This document shows, piece by piece, positions 24,739 through 33,388 of a stretch of DNA of 64,000 nt. Both the position numbers and the translations under genes were made by a program. Positions within the stretch are counted from its first letter, which is position 1. The number at the start of each line of letters is the position of its first letter. The notes below the pieces were generated by a model that saw only the letters and a list, made by a program, of their open reading frames with translations, made no database searches and was not told the origin of the DNA. The stretch comes from Caviibacterium pharyngocola (lineage in GTDB: Bacteria; Pseudomonadota; Gammaproteobacteria; Enterobacterales; Pasteurellaceae). The stretch lies in the NCBI RefSeq assembly GCF_002795405.1, contig NZ_PHGZ01000020.1, positions 1-64,000 on the forward strand. The letters are read 5' to 3'.

Positions 24739-26304
24739 TTATGCAGTACCTAGTTTGTTAAGCAGTTTATCTAAGTCTTTTTCCGCATTTTTCTTTTTCA
24801 ATTCAACGCGGCTTTTAATTAGTTCTTTGGTAATATGGTTAGCCATAAATTGTTTATCTTCATTACTCCAAGAATTAGTTTCTTCAATCAGTAATTTGAC
24901 TTCTTTATAAAGAGGTGAAGATGAATCAATTTGTTTTTCATTACTTGATTTAAATTTATCCTCAAGTTCGATAACCTTTCGTTGAATCTCTGAAAACTGG
25001 CTCATTGCTCGGGCTTTTTCTCGTGATAATGCTTGTTCTTTCTGCTCTATTTCCTTATTTTTAATGAATAATGCTAATGAGCGGTTTGGATTTTGCGTCC
25101 ATTATTGTAGCAATTCATTTTCTGCTATAGGAGAGAATTCTAACAAGGCCCAACCTAAAGGCTGTAATTGGGTTTCTGCATCATTTTTTTCTGAGGCCAA
25201 CCAAAATGTATTAGATTGCTCCTTGTATTCGCCTTTGATATTAATTTTTTTAAGGCTTTTCTCTGCTAATAGCTTAGATTCTGAACCATTCTTTCCTAGT
25301 CGAATAAGTGCAATTTTATTCGTATTTAAAAGCAAATTAATATTTTCGAAAAAAAGAGAATTAATAAATCCATTTTGAATAAACAACTGACATTCTTTAT
25401 CAAAAATGGGTCGATAAAAATCATTTAGCATTTTAATTATGCTTTGATAGAAATCCTTAGATAATGACTTTTCAGGCGATATATCAGTAAGTGTAAGTTC
25501 ACCTTGGAAGCCCCGATATAATTCCGGTTGAATACACTCCATTCTAGTTGAAATACCTTGCGAATAGCCTTTTTTCCCTTTAGTCCTCTTCAAATTTACT
25601 GAATATATTACTTTAGAAAAATGACTAAATTTAGTATTTGGCATTAGATCAGAAAATTTTATATATTGAGAAATAATTTTCTCATTACTTAAACGATTAA
25701 AATCTCCGATGTAAGTATAAATAAGTTTTTTATTTGCAGCAGAAAAGATTCCCTTATCCCTTTTTTTATTATTTCCTAATCCTTTATCAAGATTTAGATC
25801 TTTGTCGGTAAGCGGTTTATTCTGATGTTTTGATTGAATAATAGCTGAAAAAACCGCCCCTTTAACGGAGCTACCTGGGATATAAACATTAGATAAATAA
25901 GGTGAATAACTATGCCGAGCAATATAAAAGCGATTTCCTTCTGCTTTCCCATTCTCTTTTATCTGAGTTGGATTTCCTAGTTTTTCTTTCCATTCTTTGG
26001 TAATAGCTGTACTTACGAGTATTTTATAATGTGCAATATCTTTAATACCGTTAATAATTTCATCATTTTTCGAAAAGAACCCCTGTAACTCAAATAATTG
26101 AGTTTCATCAACATATTCTTGAGAAGATAAATTAAGAAGTTCCTTTCTTTGTTCTTTAGAAATCGGAAGTTTACTCGGCTCAAAGTGATAAAGCATATTT
26201 CCGTCAATAACATAATTTGTCGGTTCGAAATCTTCCCCGCAGCCAATATGAATTGGGCTGATTGGGGTAAGAAATATTTTATGGGTTGTCATAAACTCTT
26301 TCAT
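24739..26304 (-). pseudogene. csm5: Csm5 RAMP protein with internal stop
   Basis: Start ATG 26304 (AAGGAG seven bases upstream). Csm5 features: PISPIHIGCGEDFEPTNYVI at the N-terminus, VYIPGSSVKGAVFSA, and GWALLEF near the end. TAA at 25102-25104 ends it at 400 aa. The same frame then stays open for 120 more codons (WTQNPNRSLALFIKNKEIEQ, charged coiled coil) to 24741, with no start or ribosome site for the first 33 codons. CAA to TAA (CTA CAA TAA TGG) explains it. The extension could be dispensable, since many Csm5 proteins end near GW-LLE, so residual function is possible. Role: caps the crRNA end of the Csm complex. Confidence 0.72.
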
Positions 26305-26314
26305 TGCAATCTCC

Positions 26315-27235
26315 TTATTCAAAATGAATGCTGAGTGGAATTACGGGTGCATAACCTTGGTGTACCGCATTCGTTTGCCCATAGGAAACGCCAGTTAAGC
26401 CATTACCGATAAATAACTTTTCCTCCCACTTGTTAGGTGTAAATACTGCACCTAATTTGGTTAGAATAATCGGCTTTTTAAATGGATTTCCGCTAAACAC
26501 CGCGAGACTGCCGTGTCGCCCAAATCGGGTAGTAATTTGGTAGAAACAGCGTTCTTTATTTAGCCCTAAATCCTGTGGTGCACAATTTGCAAGGGTTAAA
26601 TAGGCGTTGGCATTTGCTTTTGTATAGTCAAAGGCTTCCGTTTGCTCAATACTAAATTTGCCTAAGCCGATAGAGGCATCTCGCCCGTAGCCAAATGTGC
26701 CGATGTCGGTTAAAAGTGCGGTTATTTCTTCAAGAGAAATACGCGTTTCATCAATCACGATATAAATATCAAGCAAGGTACTCGGTTTATACCAAATCTG
26801 TGACATTACATAAGGTGCGAACTCATCTTTGCCTGTAGATGCGGTTAAGCGATTTAGGGTATTGTGCGGTTGCTCGCGGTTTTCTTTAGCAAAAATTTCT
26901 TTTTCCGCTTTTGCAGATTGTTGCCATAAAGTCACCGCTTGTTGAGTATCTTTCACTTCAATCCATTGTTTTTTCTTGAGTTTTTTGCGATCTTTCCCCC
27001 CCCCTTCTTGCCAAAATCTTGAAGGCAGCGTAGGCAGCGGCAAATGATTCTGAGGTAGTGCATCGGATACCACAGCAAACGGCTGTTGATTATCATAACC
27101 TTCAAGCAACGCATTTAAACGACTTTCACCGAAGCGGTGAACAATCGCCCAACAAAGTTGCCCGAATAGGGTATCGCCCATTAGCGGTGTACCAAAGGCA
27201 CTTTGAATGTTGAGTGTAATTCGATAAGTCTTCAT
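26315..27235 (-). CDS. csm4: Csm4 RAMP protein of the Csm complex
   Basis: 306 aa. N-terminal RRM-like fold starts KTYRITLNIQSAFGTPLMGD and TLFGQLCWAIVHRF, the Csm4 signature. A glycine-rich GTFGYGRDASIGLGKFS lies near residue 193. Csm4 sits at the base of the complex, holding the crRNA 5' handle against Cas10. The gene contains a run of nine G (26996-27004 on the plus strand as C) coding Gly-Gly-Gly in the middle, a possible slippage site. Stop and csm5 start are 10 bp apart. One H. influenzae-type USS (26714-26722) and one ACAAGCGGT-type USS (26934-26942) are inside. Confidence 0.9.
   Translation of the reverse strand: MKTYRITLNIQSAFGTPLMGDTLFGQLCWAIVHRFGESRLNALLEGYDNQQPFAVVSDALPQNHLPLPTLPSRFWQEGGGKDRKKLKKKQWIEVKDTQQAVTLWQQSAKAEKEIFAKENREQPHNTLNRLTASTGKDEFAPYVMSQIWYKPSTLLDIYIVIDETRISLEEITALLTDIGTFGYGRDASIGLGKFSIEQTEAFDYTKANANAYLTLANCAPQDLGLNKERCFYQITTRFGRHGSLAVFSGNPFKKPIILTKLGAVFTPNKWEEKLFIGNGLTGVSYGQTNAVHQGYAPVIPLSIHFE
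26996..27004 (-). repeat. Nine-G homopolymer in csm4
   Basis: Nine C on the plus strand, read as GGG GGG GGG (codons 78-80, EGGGK). Tracts of this length slip often in Pasteurellaceae and are used for on/off switching; a change of one base would truncate Csm4. Confidence 0.9.
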
Positions 27236-27244
27236 AACCTTATC

Positions 27245-27952
27245 CTATTTAAACGGGTTGATCTCACTTAAGTCTAGAGCTTTTTCGCCAACGGTTAAAT
27301 TTTCAAATTTGACTTTACCGTAACCGCGTGAACCTGAACCGCCGAGGCTGTCGAGTTCTAGTAAACGTAAACCTTTTAATATGAGATCTAATAATTCGTC
27401 TCCATCGCCTTCAAAATGACGCAAGGTAAGTTTAAAATCAAAGATCGCACCGGCAGGCACACGTTCAGTTTGGCGTGGGTTATCGGCTGTTGCCGTAATA
27501 CGGTTAATGGTGTTTTCACTTTTCGCTTCGGTCAGCAGTAAGTTATCTTCACGCACACGTTTTTCCCATTCAGCATTTAAAGCACAATCCCAAAAGCCTA
27601 AGCGGGACACGCCGAGTTCTTTTTGAATATCACTTTCTTTTTGGCTATCAGCACTAATGCCGAAAAGTTTTAAGATATTTTCAACCGCACTTTTATCTGT
27701 AGCGTTTTTCAAATGATTAATACTCAATACGCTACCGTCCGTTTTGGAAATCTCACCACTTCGCCATTCCAGCAATGAACGGATTTTTCCTTTAAGGCTT
27801 GAACCCGGAATATATGGAGATTGGGTAATAGGGTGTTTGATCACAGAATTATCAATGCCGCCAATGTGCATTTCGCTATCGCCGGCACCGATATGTAAAC
27901 CGGTTTTTAAAACAAGATTTGCTTTGATTTCAATGATGTTTGTTAGTTTCAT
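27245..27952 (-). CDS. csm3: Csm3 backbone RAMP, target-RNA nuclease
   Basis: 235 aa from ATG 27952 (AAGGA at -8; the in-frame TTG two codons earlier is less likely). Motifs: KTGLHIGAGDSEMHIGGIDN with the catalytic Asp in GGIDNSVIKHP, then YIPGSSLKGKIRSLLEW and the C-terminal GSGSRGYGKV loop. Csm3 multimerises along the crRNA and cuts target RNA every six nucleotides. All hallmark residues are present. The stop is followed by csm4 after 9 bp. A USS lies at 27685-27693. Confidence 0.93.
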   Translation of the reverse strand: MKLTNIIEIKANLVLKTGLHIGAGDSEMHIGGIDNSVIKHPITQSPYIPGSSLKGKIRSLLEWRSGEISKTDGSVLSINHLKNATDKSAVENILKLFGISADSQKESDIQKELGVSRLGFWDCALNAEWEKRVREDNLLLTEAKSENTINRITATADNPRQTERVPAGAIFDFKLTLRHFEGDGDELLDLILKGLRLLELDSLGGSGSRGYGKVKFENLTVGEKALDLSEINPFK

Positions 27953-27962
27953 AGTCAATTCC

Positions 27963-28349
27963 TTACTCGTATAATTTGCAATAACCCATTACCGCTTCCA
28001 TAAATAATTTGCCTTCTTTTAAGGTTTCAGCAGATTTAATTTCGTCCATTGTGCGGTTAAAAATATCACTAAAATTTTTGTTAACAAGTTCTCGCCCTAA
28101 AGCGTATGCTACTTTGGCTTTTAACATTTTGATAAAAGGCTCAAGTTCTTGATATGTTTTTCCTCGATTGGTGGCTTGTTGGACGCGGTCATTCCACATA
28201 CAAAGCTCGTCATAAAATTTGCGTAATTGAGCAGGTTTATTTGCTCTGCCTGCATTGTGCTTAATGCTTTTGGCAAATTCTTCCGCCAAGGTTGAAAATA
28301 AATCGCGTGGGCGATTTCCTGCACCAAGTTTAATTTGTGATACATTCAT
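27963..28349 (-). CDS. csm2: Csm2 small subunit
   Basis: 128 aa, all-helical and basic in the middle, with the Csm2 pattern NKPAQLRKFYDELCMWNDRV and KMLKAKVAYALGRELVNKNF. Forms the inner filament of the Csm complex next to target RNA. It is located between cas10 and csm3 with about 10-bp spacers, so it is part of one operon. Confidence 0.9.
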   Translation of the reverse strand: MNVSQIKLGAGNRPRDLFSTLAEEFAKSIKHNAGRANKPAQLRKFYDELCMWNDRVQQATNRGKTYQELEPFIKMLKAKVAYALGRELVNKNFSDIFNRTMDEIKSAETLKEGKLFMEAVMGYCKLYE

Positions 28350-28358
28350 ATTGTGCCT

Positions 28359-30623
28359 CTAACGTTTTGAATAGAAATAGTTAAATAATGGAATAATAAA
28401 ATTCCCCTTGTGTTGTTCGATACCTTTATCACCTAAAGAAATAATCAGTTCATTTAGTGCTTTCGGACGTTTTTCTTTCGCTAATTTATCGGTCACATAG
28501 CGAGATGTGCGATAAGCGAAACGGCTACGCCACATCGTGCTTTCCAGATTTTCTTTATCTTCCGCTTGTTTAGCGAAACGGATAAGCGAATAAAAATATC
28601 CTGTTGAAATATCATAATTTTCGGCAAGGCGGTTGATTTCATCTTCAAGATCAGTCAATAAATGCCATTTATTCCACGAAACCGCACGTTTATAAATGGT
28701 TACCGCATTTTTCCCGTCCACAGCTTTTGCTTGTTCAAGCGCTTCCTCTGCCATTTCGCCTAAATGCGGCACCGGTACGCCGACTTTGGTCATTACCATT
28801 CCGACGGAGAAATGAATATCCGGATTTCGAGCGACGTAATCGGCAAAATGCTGCCGCATTGCATTGGCGATTTTTTGTGTGGTGTGCCACGGACCGATTA
28901 AAAAGAAATCATCACCGCCCGCGAAGACCGTGTACATATTCGGATAATGTTCCGCACAATACGCCGGCAGCCACAAGCTAAAAAACTGATTCATTTGGCG
29001 AGAAAGGGCTGCCATTTTGGCGAAATTCGGTTTTTCCAATCCCTTTTGGAAGATTGTGCCGAGATTATCCACATCGCCTTTTAAAGTCATTAAGGCTTTT
29101 TGCCCAATCCAACTTCCGTTCGCGTTTTGGAAACGATCTTCGCAAGCTAAATAATCAAAGGTCTTCGGCTGTTCGACAATCCGCTCCGATAGATCAAATT
29201 GTGAATATTTCCCTTCATCATACCGATCCGTTTCCTTAAAATAAGGGATATATGCGTTAATATAGCGGCGCGCGTAGCCTTTCCAAATTTGTTCGGTTAA
29301 TTTTTGCGGAATAGAAAAATCCCAAAAACGATAAATTTGCTCGGCTCTTGACAATTTGCTGAAATCGCCTGAGGATTCTTGTTCATCAGTAAAAACGATG
29401 CTAAAACCGAAAATATTGAGTTCTAGTGATTTTGTGCGATAGTCTTCATAAATTTTCGCATTATATTCTGCAATAATAATGCGATCTTTTTTTGCAAGAA
29501 GATCACCGATTTTAATTTGATCGCGTGAAATTACCGAGCAACCATCTTGTTCCGCAGGGAAATTACCGTTCAATTCACATACGCCGTTTGAGTATTCAAT
29601 ATCTTGTACGCTTGCGGTGCTTGCAGTTAAATCCAATCGTTGTAATTTTTTCACTTCCAATGCTTCAAATAGAGATTTTTGCAATTTGCGAAATTCCATC
29701 GCCGTGAAATCTTGCGCTGTTGCCGTTTGAGTGGCAATACCTAAGCCGATCAACCCATATGTTTTTTTAATAAACCATTGATCAAGTTCCGTTTGTACGC
29801 GCTCAATCGCTTGTTTTATTTTCGTGGTATTCGGTGCAACGATTAAAAATTTACCGGCAGCATTGATAATTTGACTCGTTGTCGGTAATTCGCAAGCTTG
29901 CAATACTTTGAGGGCAGCTAATTCCGCAAAAAGCGAAACTTGAAAGGAGCGTCCACGCAATAGTTTTGCCGCTTGTTTATTGGTTTCTCGACCGCCTGAA
30001 AAAATAAAATCTTGAATACCGAAGAAATCGCCTTGGATTAGCAAGAATTTTTCCGATGTCGGTGTATTCGACTCTTGCTCGTTTCGCCAAAGTGCCGTTG
30101 CCAACGCTGCCACCGCTTTACTATGATCATACAGTGAAATATCCGCCGTTTGTGACGGAAGGCAAGTGCCGAAACATTGAAACGCGGTGTCAAAATGATC
30201 TAGCCAAAGATCGCCCTGATGGGAGGAGGGAATATCCTTTAAGGCTTGATTAAAGCGCTCCCAATGTTCTTTTATTTTCTCGGATGAGATATTCAGCCGA
30301 TTTAATTCGGTCGGAAAAATACTTTCGGCACTCATCGGCTGAATAGGATAGCCGAATCGCGGTTTTGCGGATTTATTTTTTGACAACGTAATTTGTTCTA
30401 ATAATGTCCGTAATTTATCTGACGCGTGCTCAACTTGACCGTTAATATTCGATGCGATTTTTTCCGCTTCGGTAAAAATGCTCAATAGTTGATGATCAGG
30501 TTTTTGATATAACGTAAAGTTTTCGGGTGAAAAAGGAAGATTATGCTGCGTTGCAAAGGTTTTCAAAGAATGAACCAACGCAGCAAAGGCTATCTGAGAA
30601 GAAGATGAAAGTAATTGATTCAT
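28359..30623 (-). CDS. cas10: Cas10/Csm1, cyclase-competent, HD motif lost
   Basis: 754 aa, full length for type III-A Csm1. Two palm domains: the second has GDVDNLG (516-522) and FAGGDDFF with GGDD at 569-572, the active site for cyclic-oligoadenylate synthesis. At the N-terminus the usual HD pair of the DNase domain is replaced: AALVHSLKTF has His18-Ser19. The SLYDHSKAVAALATALW helix is typical Csm1. Expected: target-RNA-triggered cOA signalling without Cas10 DNA cleavage. First gene of the csm operon, with a promoter and shared palindrome upstream; start supported by AAGGAG. Confidence 0.95.
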   Translation of the reverse strand: MNQLLSSSSQIAFAALVHSLKTFATQHNLPFSPENFTLYQKPDHQLLSIFTEAEKIASNINGQVEHASDKLRTLLEQITLSKNKSAKPRFGYPIQPMSAESIFPTELNRLNISSEKIKEHWERFNQALKDIPSSHQGDLWLDHFDTAFQCFGTCLPSQTADISLYDHSKAVAALATALWRNEQESNTPTSEKFLLIQGDFFGIQDFIFSGGRETNKQAAKLLRGRSFQVSLFAELAALKVLQACELPTTSQIINAAGKFLIVAPNTTKIKQAIERVQTELDQWFIKKTYGLIGLGIATQTATAQDFTAMEFRKLQKSLFEALEVKKLQRLDLTASTASVQDIEYSNGVCELNGNFPAEQDGCSVISRDQIKIGDLLAKKDRIIIAEYNAKIYEDYRTKSLELNIFGFSIVFTDEQESSGDFSKLSRAEQIYRFWDFSIPQKLTEQIWKGYARRYINAYIPYFKETDRYDEGKYSQFDLSERIVEQPKTFDYLACEDRFQNANGSWIGQKALMTLKGDVDNLGTIFQKGLEKPNFAKMAALSRQMNQFFSLWLPAYCAEHYPNMYTVFAGGDDFFLIGPWHTTQKIANAMRQHFADYVARNPDIHFSVGMVMTKVGVPVPHLGEMAEEALEQAKAVDGKNAVTIYKRAVSWNKWHLLTDLEDEINRLAENYDISTGYFYSLIRFAKQAEDKENLESTMWRSRFAYRTSRYVTDKLAKEKRPKALNELIISLGDKGIEQHKGNFIIPLFNYFYSKR

Positions 30624-30654
30624 ATGCTCTCCTTATTTGTTACTGAATGTTGCT

Positions 30655-30701
30655 AAGATAGCCGATAGCGGAAGAAAATGTAAAGAATTACAAATTTGTA
30701 A
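30655..30701 (-). promoter_or_regulatory. Promoter of the csm operon with shared palindrome
   Basis: On the minus strand: perfect palindrome TTACAAATTTGTAA (30701-30688), 3 nt, -35 TTTACA, 18 nt, -10 TATCTT (30660-30655), about 32 nt before the cas10 start. Best of the three related sites. Confidence 0.65.
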
Positions 30702-30884
30702 ATTTTAGATTTGAGATCTATATCAAATATCAACGCATAAAAGAAAAGTGCGGTCGATTTCTCAAGAATTTTTGCCTCGTTTTGAGTCGGTATCATTGAT
30801 TTCAAATCGGTAAGGTTATTCCTAGAATCATTCAAGAAAAATCGCTATAATTTCCGCCTGTTTTCGGGTTAATTTGTGGTAAAA

Positions 30885-31763
30885 ATGTTTAAGAAATCGC
30901 TTTTGTCTGCTTTGTGTTTGTTCTTTGTGCCGTTTGTCACGGCTCAGTCTTATGTGGTGTATGATTTTACACATAATCGCGTGTTGGAAAGTCGCTCGCC
31001 GAATAGCGTACAGCCGATTGCGTCGGTGACAAAATTAATGACGGCGGTTGTTTTTTTAGAAAATAATAAGAACGATAAATGTACGGCAAGTATTACCGAG
31101 GAAGATTACGATTATCTCAAAGGTACCGGCTCGAAATTACCGCAATATACGCCGATTGCTTGCTCGGAATTGCTGAAAGCGATGTTTATTCATTCGGATA
31201 ATTACGCCGCCCACGCATTAGCGCGCTCGGCGGGAATGAGTCGTGCGCAATTCATTAAGAAAATGAATCAAAAGGCGCAAGAATTGGGAATGAATTCCAC
31301 ACATTTTATCGACAGTTCCGGCTTGTCGAATCATAACGTGTCGAGCGTGATGGATTTGGTGAAATTAGCGAAATATTCATTGCATAAAACGGAGCTGAAA
31401 AATCTTTCCAACACCCGCGCCGTTTATATCCGCGCTAATCGCCAGAATGTGTTTATGCAGAATACGAACAAATTGGTGCGTGAAGAAATTTTCGACGCCG
31501 CACTCAGCAAAACGGGCTATATTCGCGAATCGGGCTACAATTTGGTGTTCGTCAATAAACATATCTGTAATAACGCGACAATCGGCGTCATCAGCTTAAA
31601 TAATGCCAGCTCCGCCTCGCGCTCTAATTTTACGAAAAATAAATTGGAGTCTTACGGCTGCGCGACGATCAATGATCTCGTCATTAATGATGCAAATGAT
31701 GAAAATTTTGAAGCTTATGACGAGCAAGGAATGGATCGTTTAATTAAACAAATTGCGAATTAA
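30885..31763 (+). CDS. pbpG: Penicillin-binding protein 7 type D,D-endopeptidase
   Basis: 292 aa from ATG 30885; the GTG three codons earlier is an alternative. Signal peptide to about VTAQ. Serine-protease-like S11 motifs: SVTK (SxxK), SDN (HSDNYAAHA) and KTG (SKTGYI). Cleaves D-Ala-meso-DAP crosslinks in the periplasm for murein remodelling. It is monocistronic, ending in an inverted USS pair, and divergent from cas10 with about 260 bp between. Confidence 0.9.
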   Translation: MFKKSLLSALCLFFVPFVTAQSYVVYDFTHNRVLESRSPNSVQPIASVTKLMTAVVFLENNKNDKCTASITEEDYDYLKGTGSKLPQYTPIACSELLKAMFIHSDNYAAHALARSAGMSRAQFIKKMNQKAQELGMNSTHFIDSSGLSNHNVSSVMDLVKLAKYSLHKTELKNLSNTRAVYIRANRQNVFMQNTNKLVREEIFDAALSKTGYIRESGYNLVFVNKHICNNATIGVISLNNASSASRSNFTKNKLESYGCATINDLVINDANDENFEAYDEQGMDRLIKQIAN

Positions 31764-31775
31764 TCGCTTTTCGGT

Positions 31776-31826
31776 AAAAGTGCGGTGAATTTTGCGTATA
31801 AATCCGCAAAAATAAGACCGCACTTT
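31776..31826. terminator. Inverted USS pair between pbpG and a lipoprotein gene
   Basis: AAAAGTGCGGT (31776-31786) and ACCGCACTTT (31817-31826) face each other, with GTGAATTTTGCG and CGCAAAAATAAG pairing partly inside. Uptake signals arranged this way are common terminators in this family. Confidence 0.65.
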
Positions 31827-31847
31827 GATGATAACTTGTTGATTCAA

Positions 31848-32303
31848 CTACACTTCTCGACATTCCAACCAAGGCAGACGCACACCGTTGCGGTTTTTAT
31901 AATAAGTCGAACTCCGCTCGCGCGCAATTAACTCGATTTCCGCGCCTTGAATTGGATGATAAGAACGATAAATCACTTCAAAACGCGATCCGCGCACATT
32001 CAGCGGTTTGTTTTCAATATGATCAAAAGGCTCCGCACGAGCACCGTCCAACTGAAAATAAAACCCGAAATTATCCTTCAAACGACTTTCCCGCGAAAGC
32101 GGAAAATAGGTGAATAAATACGCCTCGGAACCCGTTTCAAAATTACGGCAAATGTAATAATAACGTTTGTAATCGACGGTATTGGATAACTCGGCTTGAC
32201 TGATATTGTCTTTCAAATACCCTTTTTTTACCGGCTTAGACGGTGTACAAGCAAATAACATAACAAACGCAGCGGTTAAGAAAACCATTTTTAATTTATA
32301 CAT
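31848..32303 (-). CDS. Small lipoprotein of unknown function
   Basis: 151 aa from ATG 32303; the longer TTG extension lacks a signal sequence. Lipobox LFAC with Cys about residue 19, then CTPSKPVKKGYLK. The mature domain is soluble and aromatic-rich (YKRYYYICRNF, RYDIP-less) and ends in LPWLECREV, with cysteines at the start and end of the domain that could pair. No family recognised. It is convergent to pbpG and downstream of galU in the same direction. Confidence 0.7.
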   Translation of the reverse strand: MYKLKMVFLTAAFVMLFACTPSKPVKKGYLKDNISQAELSNTVDYKRYYYICRNFETGSEAYLFTYFPLSRESRLKDNFGFYFQLDGARAEPFDHIENKPLNVRGSRFEVIYRSYHPIQGAEIELIARERSSTYYKNRNGVRLPWLECREV

Positions 32304-32390
32304 AAGAAAACATTCCGCAAAATAACTCAAATCAGGCGGAATATGATAGCGGAAGTTGATGGGAGTGCAAGAGAATATGGGATAAGGTAA

Positions 32391-32413
32391 TCCCAAACGG
32401 CACTCAAAATGCC
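32391..32413. terminator. Hairpin between galU and the lipoprotein gene
   Basis: CCCAAACGGCA (32392-32402) and TGCCGTTTGGG (32410-32420) make an 11-bp stem with loop CTCAAAA. No T-run follows on the minus strand, so it may be a weak terminator or mRNA end protector for galU. Confidence 0.5.
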
Positions 32414-32426
32414 GTTTGGGGTTTAA

Positions 32427-33314
32427 TTATAAGGATTTAACCAGTTTTTTCAGATAATCGGCGAATTTTGTGCCGAGTTGCGGGTGGTGGAGGCCGTATT
32501 CGACAAATGCTTGCATATAGCCGATTTTGTCGCCGCAGTCGAAGGATTCGCCGGTCATATGGAAGGCTTCGACGGTTTCTTTTTCAATTAACATATCGAT
32601 TGCGTCGGTTAATTGAATTTCATCACCCACGCCGACTGGGGTTTTTTCTAATAAATCCCAGATTTTTGCGGAGAAAACATAGCGACCGACGACGGCTAAA
32701 TTAGAAGGTGCGTCGTCAACATTCGGTTTTTCGACGATGCTGTTGATTTTAGCGCTTTCGCCGCCTTGAAGTTCGACGCCGCCGCAGTCTGCGATACCGT
32801 AACTGCTGACATCTTTTTTATCAACCGGTGCGACCATAATTTGACTGGCATTGGTTTCTTTGAACCGTTTCAGCATTGCCGACAAATTTTCTTTCTTTTG
32901 GTCGGCAGTAAATTCCGCCAAGAGAACATCCGGTAAAACGACGGCGAAAGGTTCGTTGCCGACCACCGGGCGTCCGCATAATACGGCGTGTCCGAGACCT
33001 TTGGCGTTACCTTGGCGAACGTGCATAATGGTGACGTCTTTCGGGCAAATGGAGCGAACTTCTTCTAATAATTGGCGTTTCACCCGTTTTTCTAACATTG
33101 TTTCCAGTTCGAAAGAGGTATCAAAATGGTTTTCAATGGCATTTTTGGAAGAATGGGTCACTAACACGATTTCTTTAATACCGGCGGCGACACACTCGCT
33201 GACAACATATTGAATCAACGGTTTATCCACTAATGTGAGCATTTCTTTTGGGATTGCTTTGGTTGCTGGTAGCATTCGGGTCCCTAAACCCGCCACCGGA
33301 ATAATAGCTTTCAT
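32427..33314 (-). CDS. galU: UTP-glucose-1-phosphate uridylyltransferase
   Basis: 295 aa. Nucleotidyltransferase start [20 protein letters not shown] with the GxGTR-x-PATK signature, then [29 protein letters not shown] and VEKPN. Makes UDP-glucose from UTP and glucose-1-phosphate for LPS and capsule precursors. A phosphohexomutase gene lies immediately upstream in the same direction, separated by an inverted USS pair, so both supply sugar nucleotides. Confidence 0.95.
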   Translation of the reverse strand: MKAIIPVAGLGTRMLPATKAIPKEMLTLVDKPLIQYVVSECVAAGIKEIVLVTHSSKNAIENHFDTSFELETMLEKRVKRQLLEEVRSICPKDVTIMHVRQGNAKGLGHAVLCGRPVVGNEPFAVVLPDVLLAEFTADQKKENLSAMLKRFKETNASQIMVAPVDKKDVSSYGIADCGGVELQGGESAKINSIVEKPNVDDAPSNLAVVGRYVFSAKIWDLLEKTPVGVGDEIQLTDAIDMLIEKETVEAFHMTGESFDCGDKIGYMQAFVEYGLHHPQLGTKFADYLKKLVKSL

Positions 33315-33342
33315 TGGTTTTCCTTATTTTAAATAATAAACA

Positions 33343-33374
33343 ACCGCACTTTATGCATAACGCTAAAGTGCGGT
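33343..33374. terminator. Inverted USS pair between the mutase gene and galU
   Basis: ACCGCACTTT (33343-33352) and AAAGTGCGGT (33365-33374) form a 10-bp stem with loop ATGCATAACGCT, a USS dyad acting as a likely terminator. Confidence 0.6.
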
Positions 33375-33388
33375 CAAATTTTATGCAA

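Noticed and set aside
24739..25005. Independent 88-aa gene between csm5 and cas6
   Set aside because: Its frame is continuous with csm5 through 33 more codons and one stop, and its ATG has no clear ribosome site. A severed csm5 tail explains it better.
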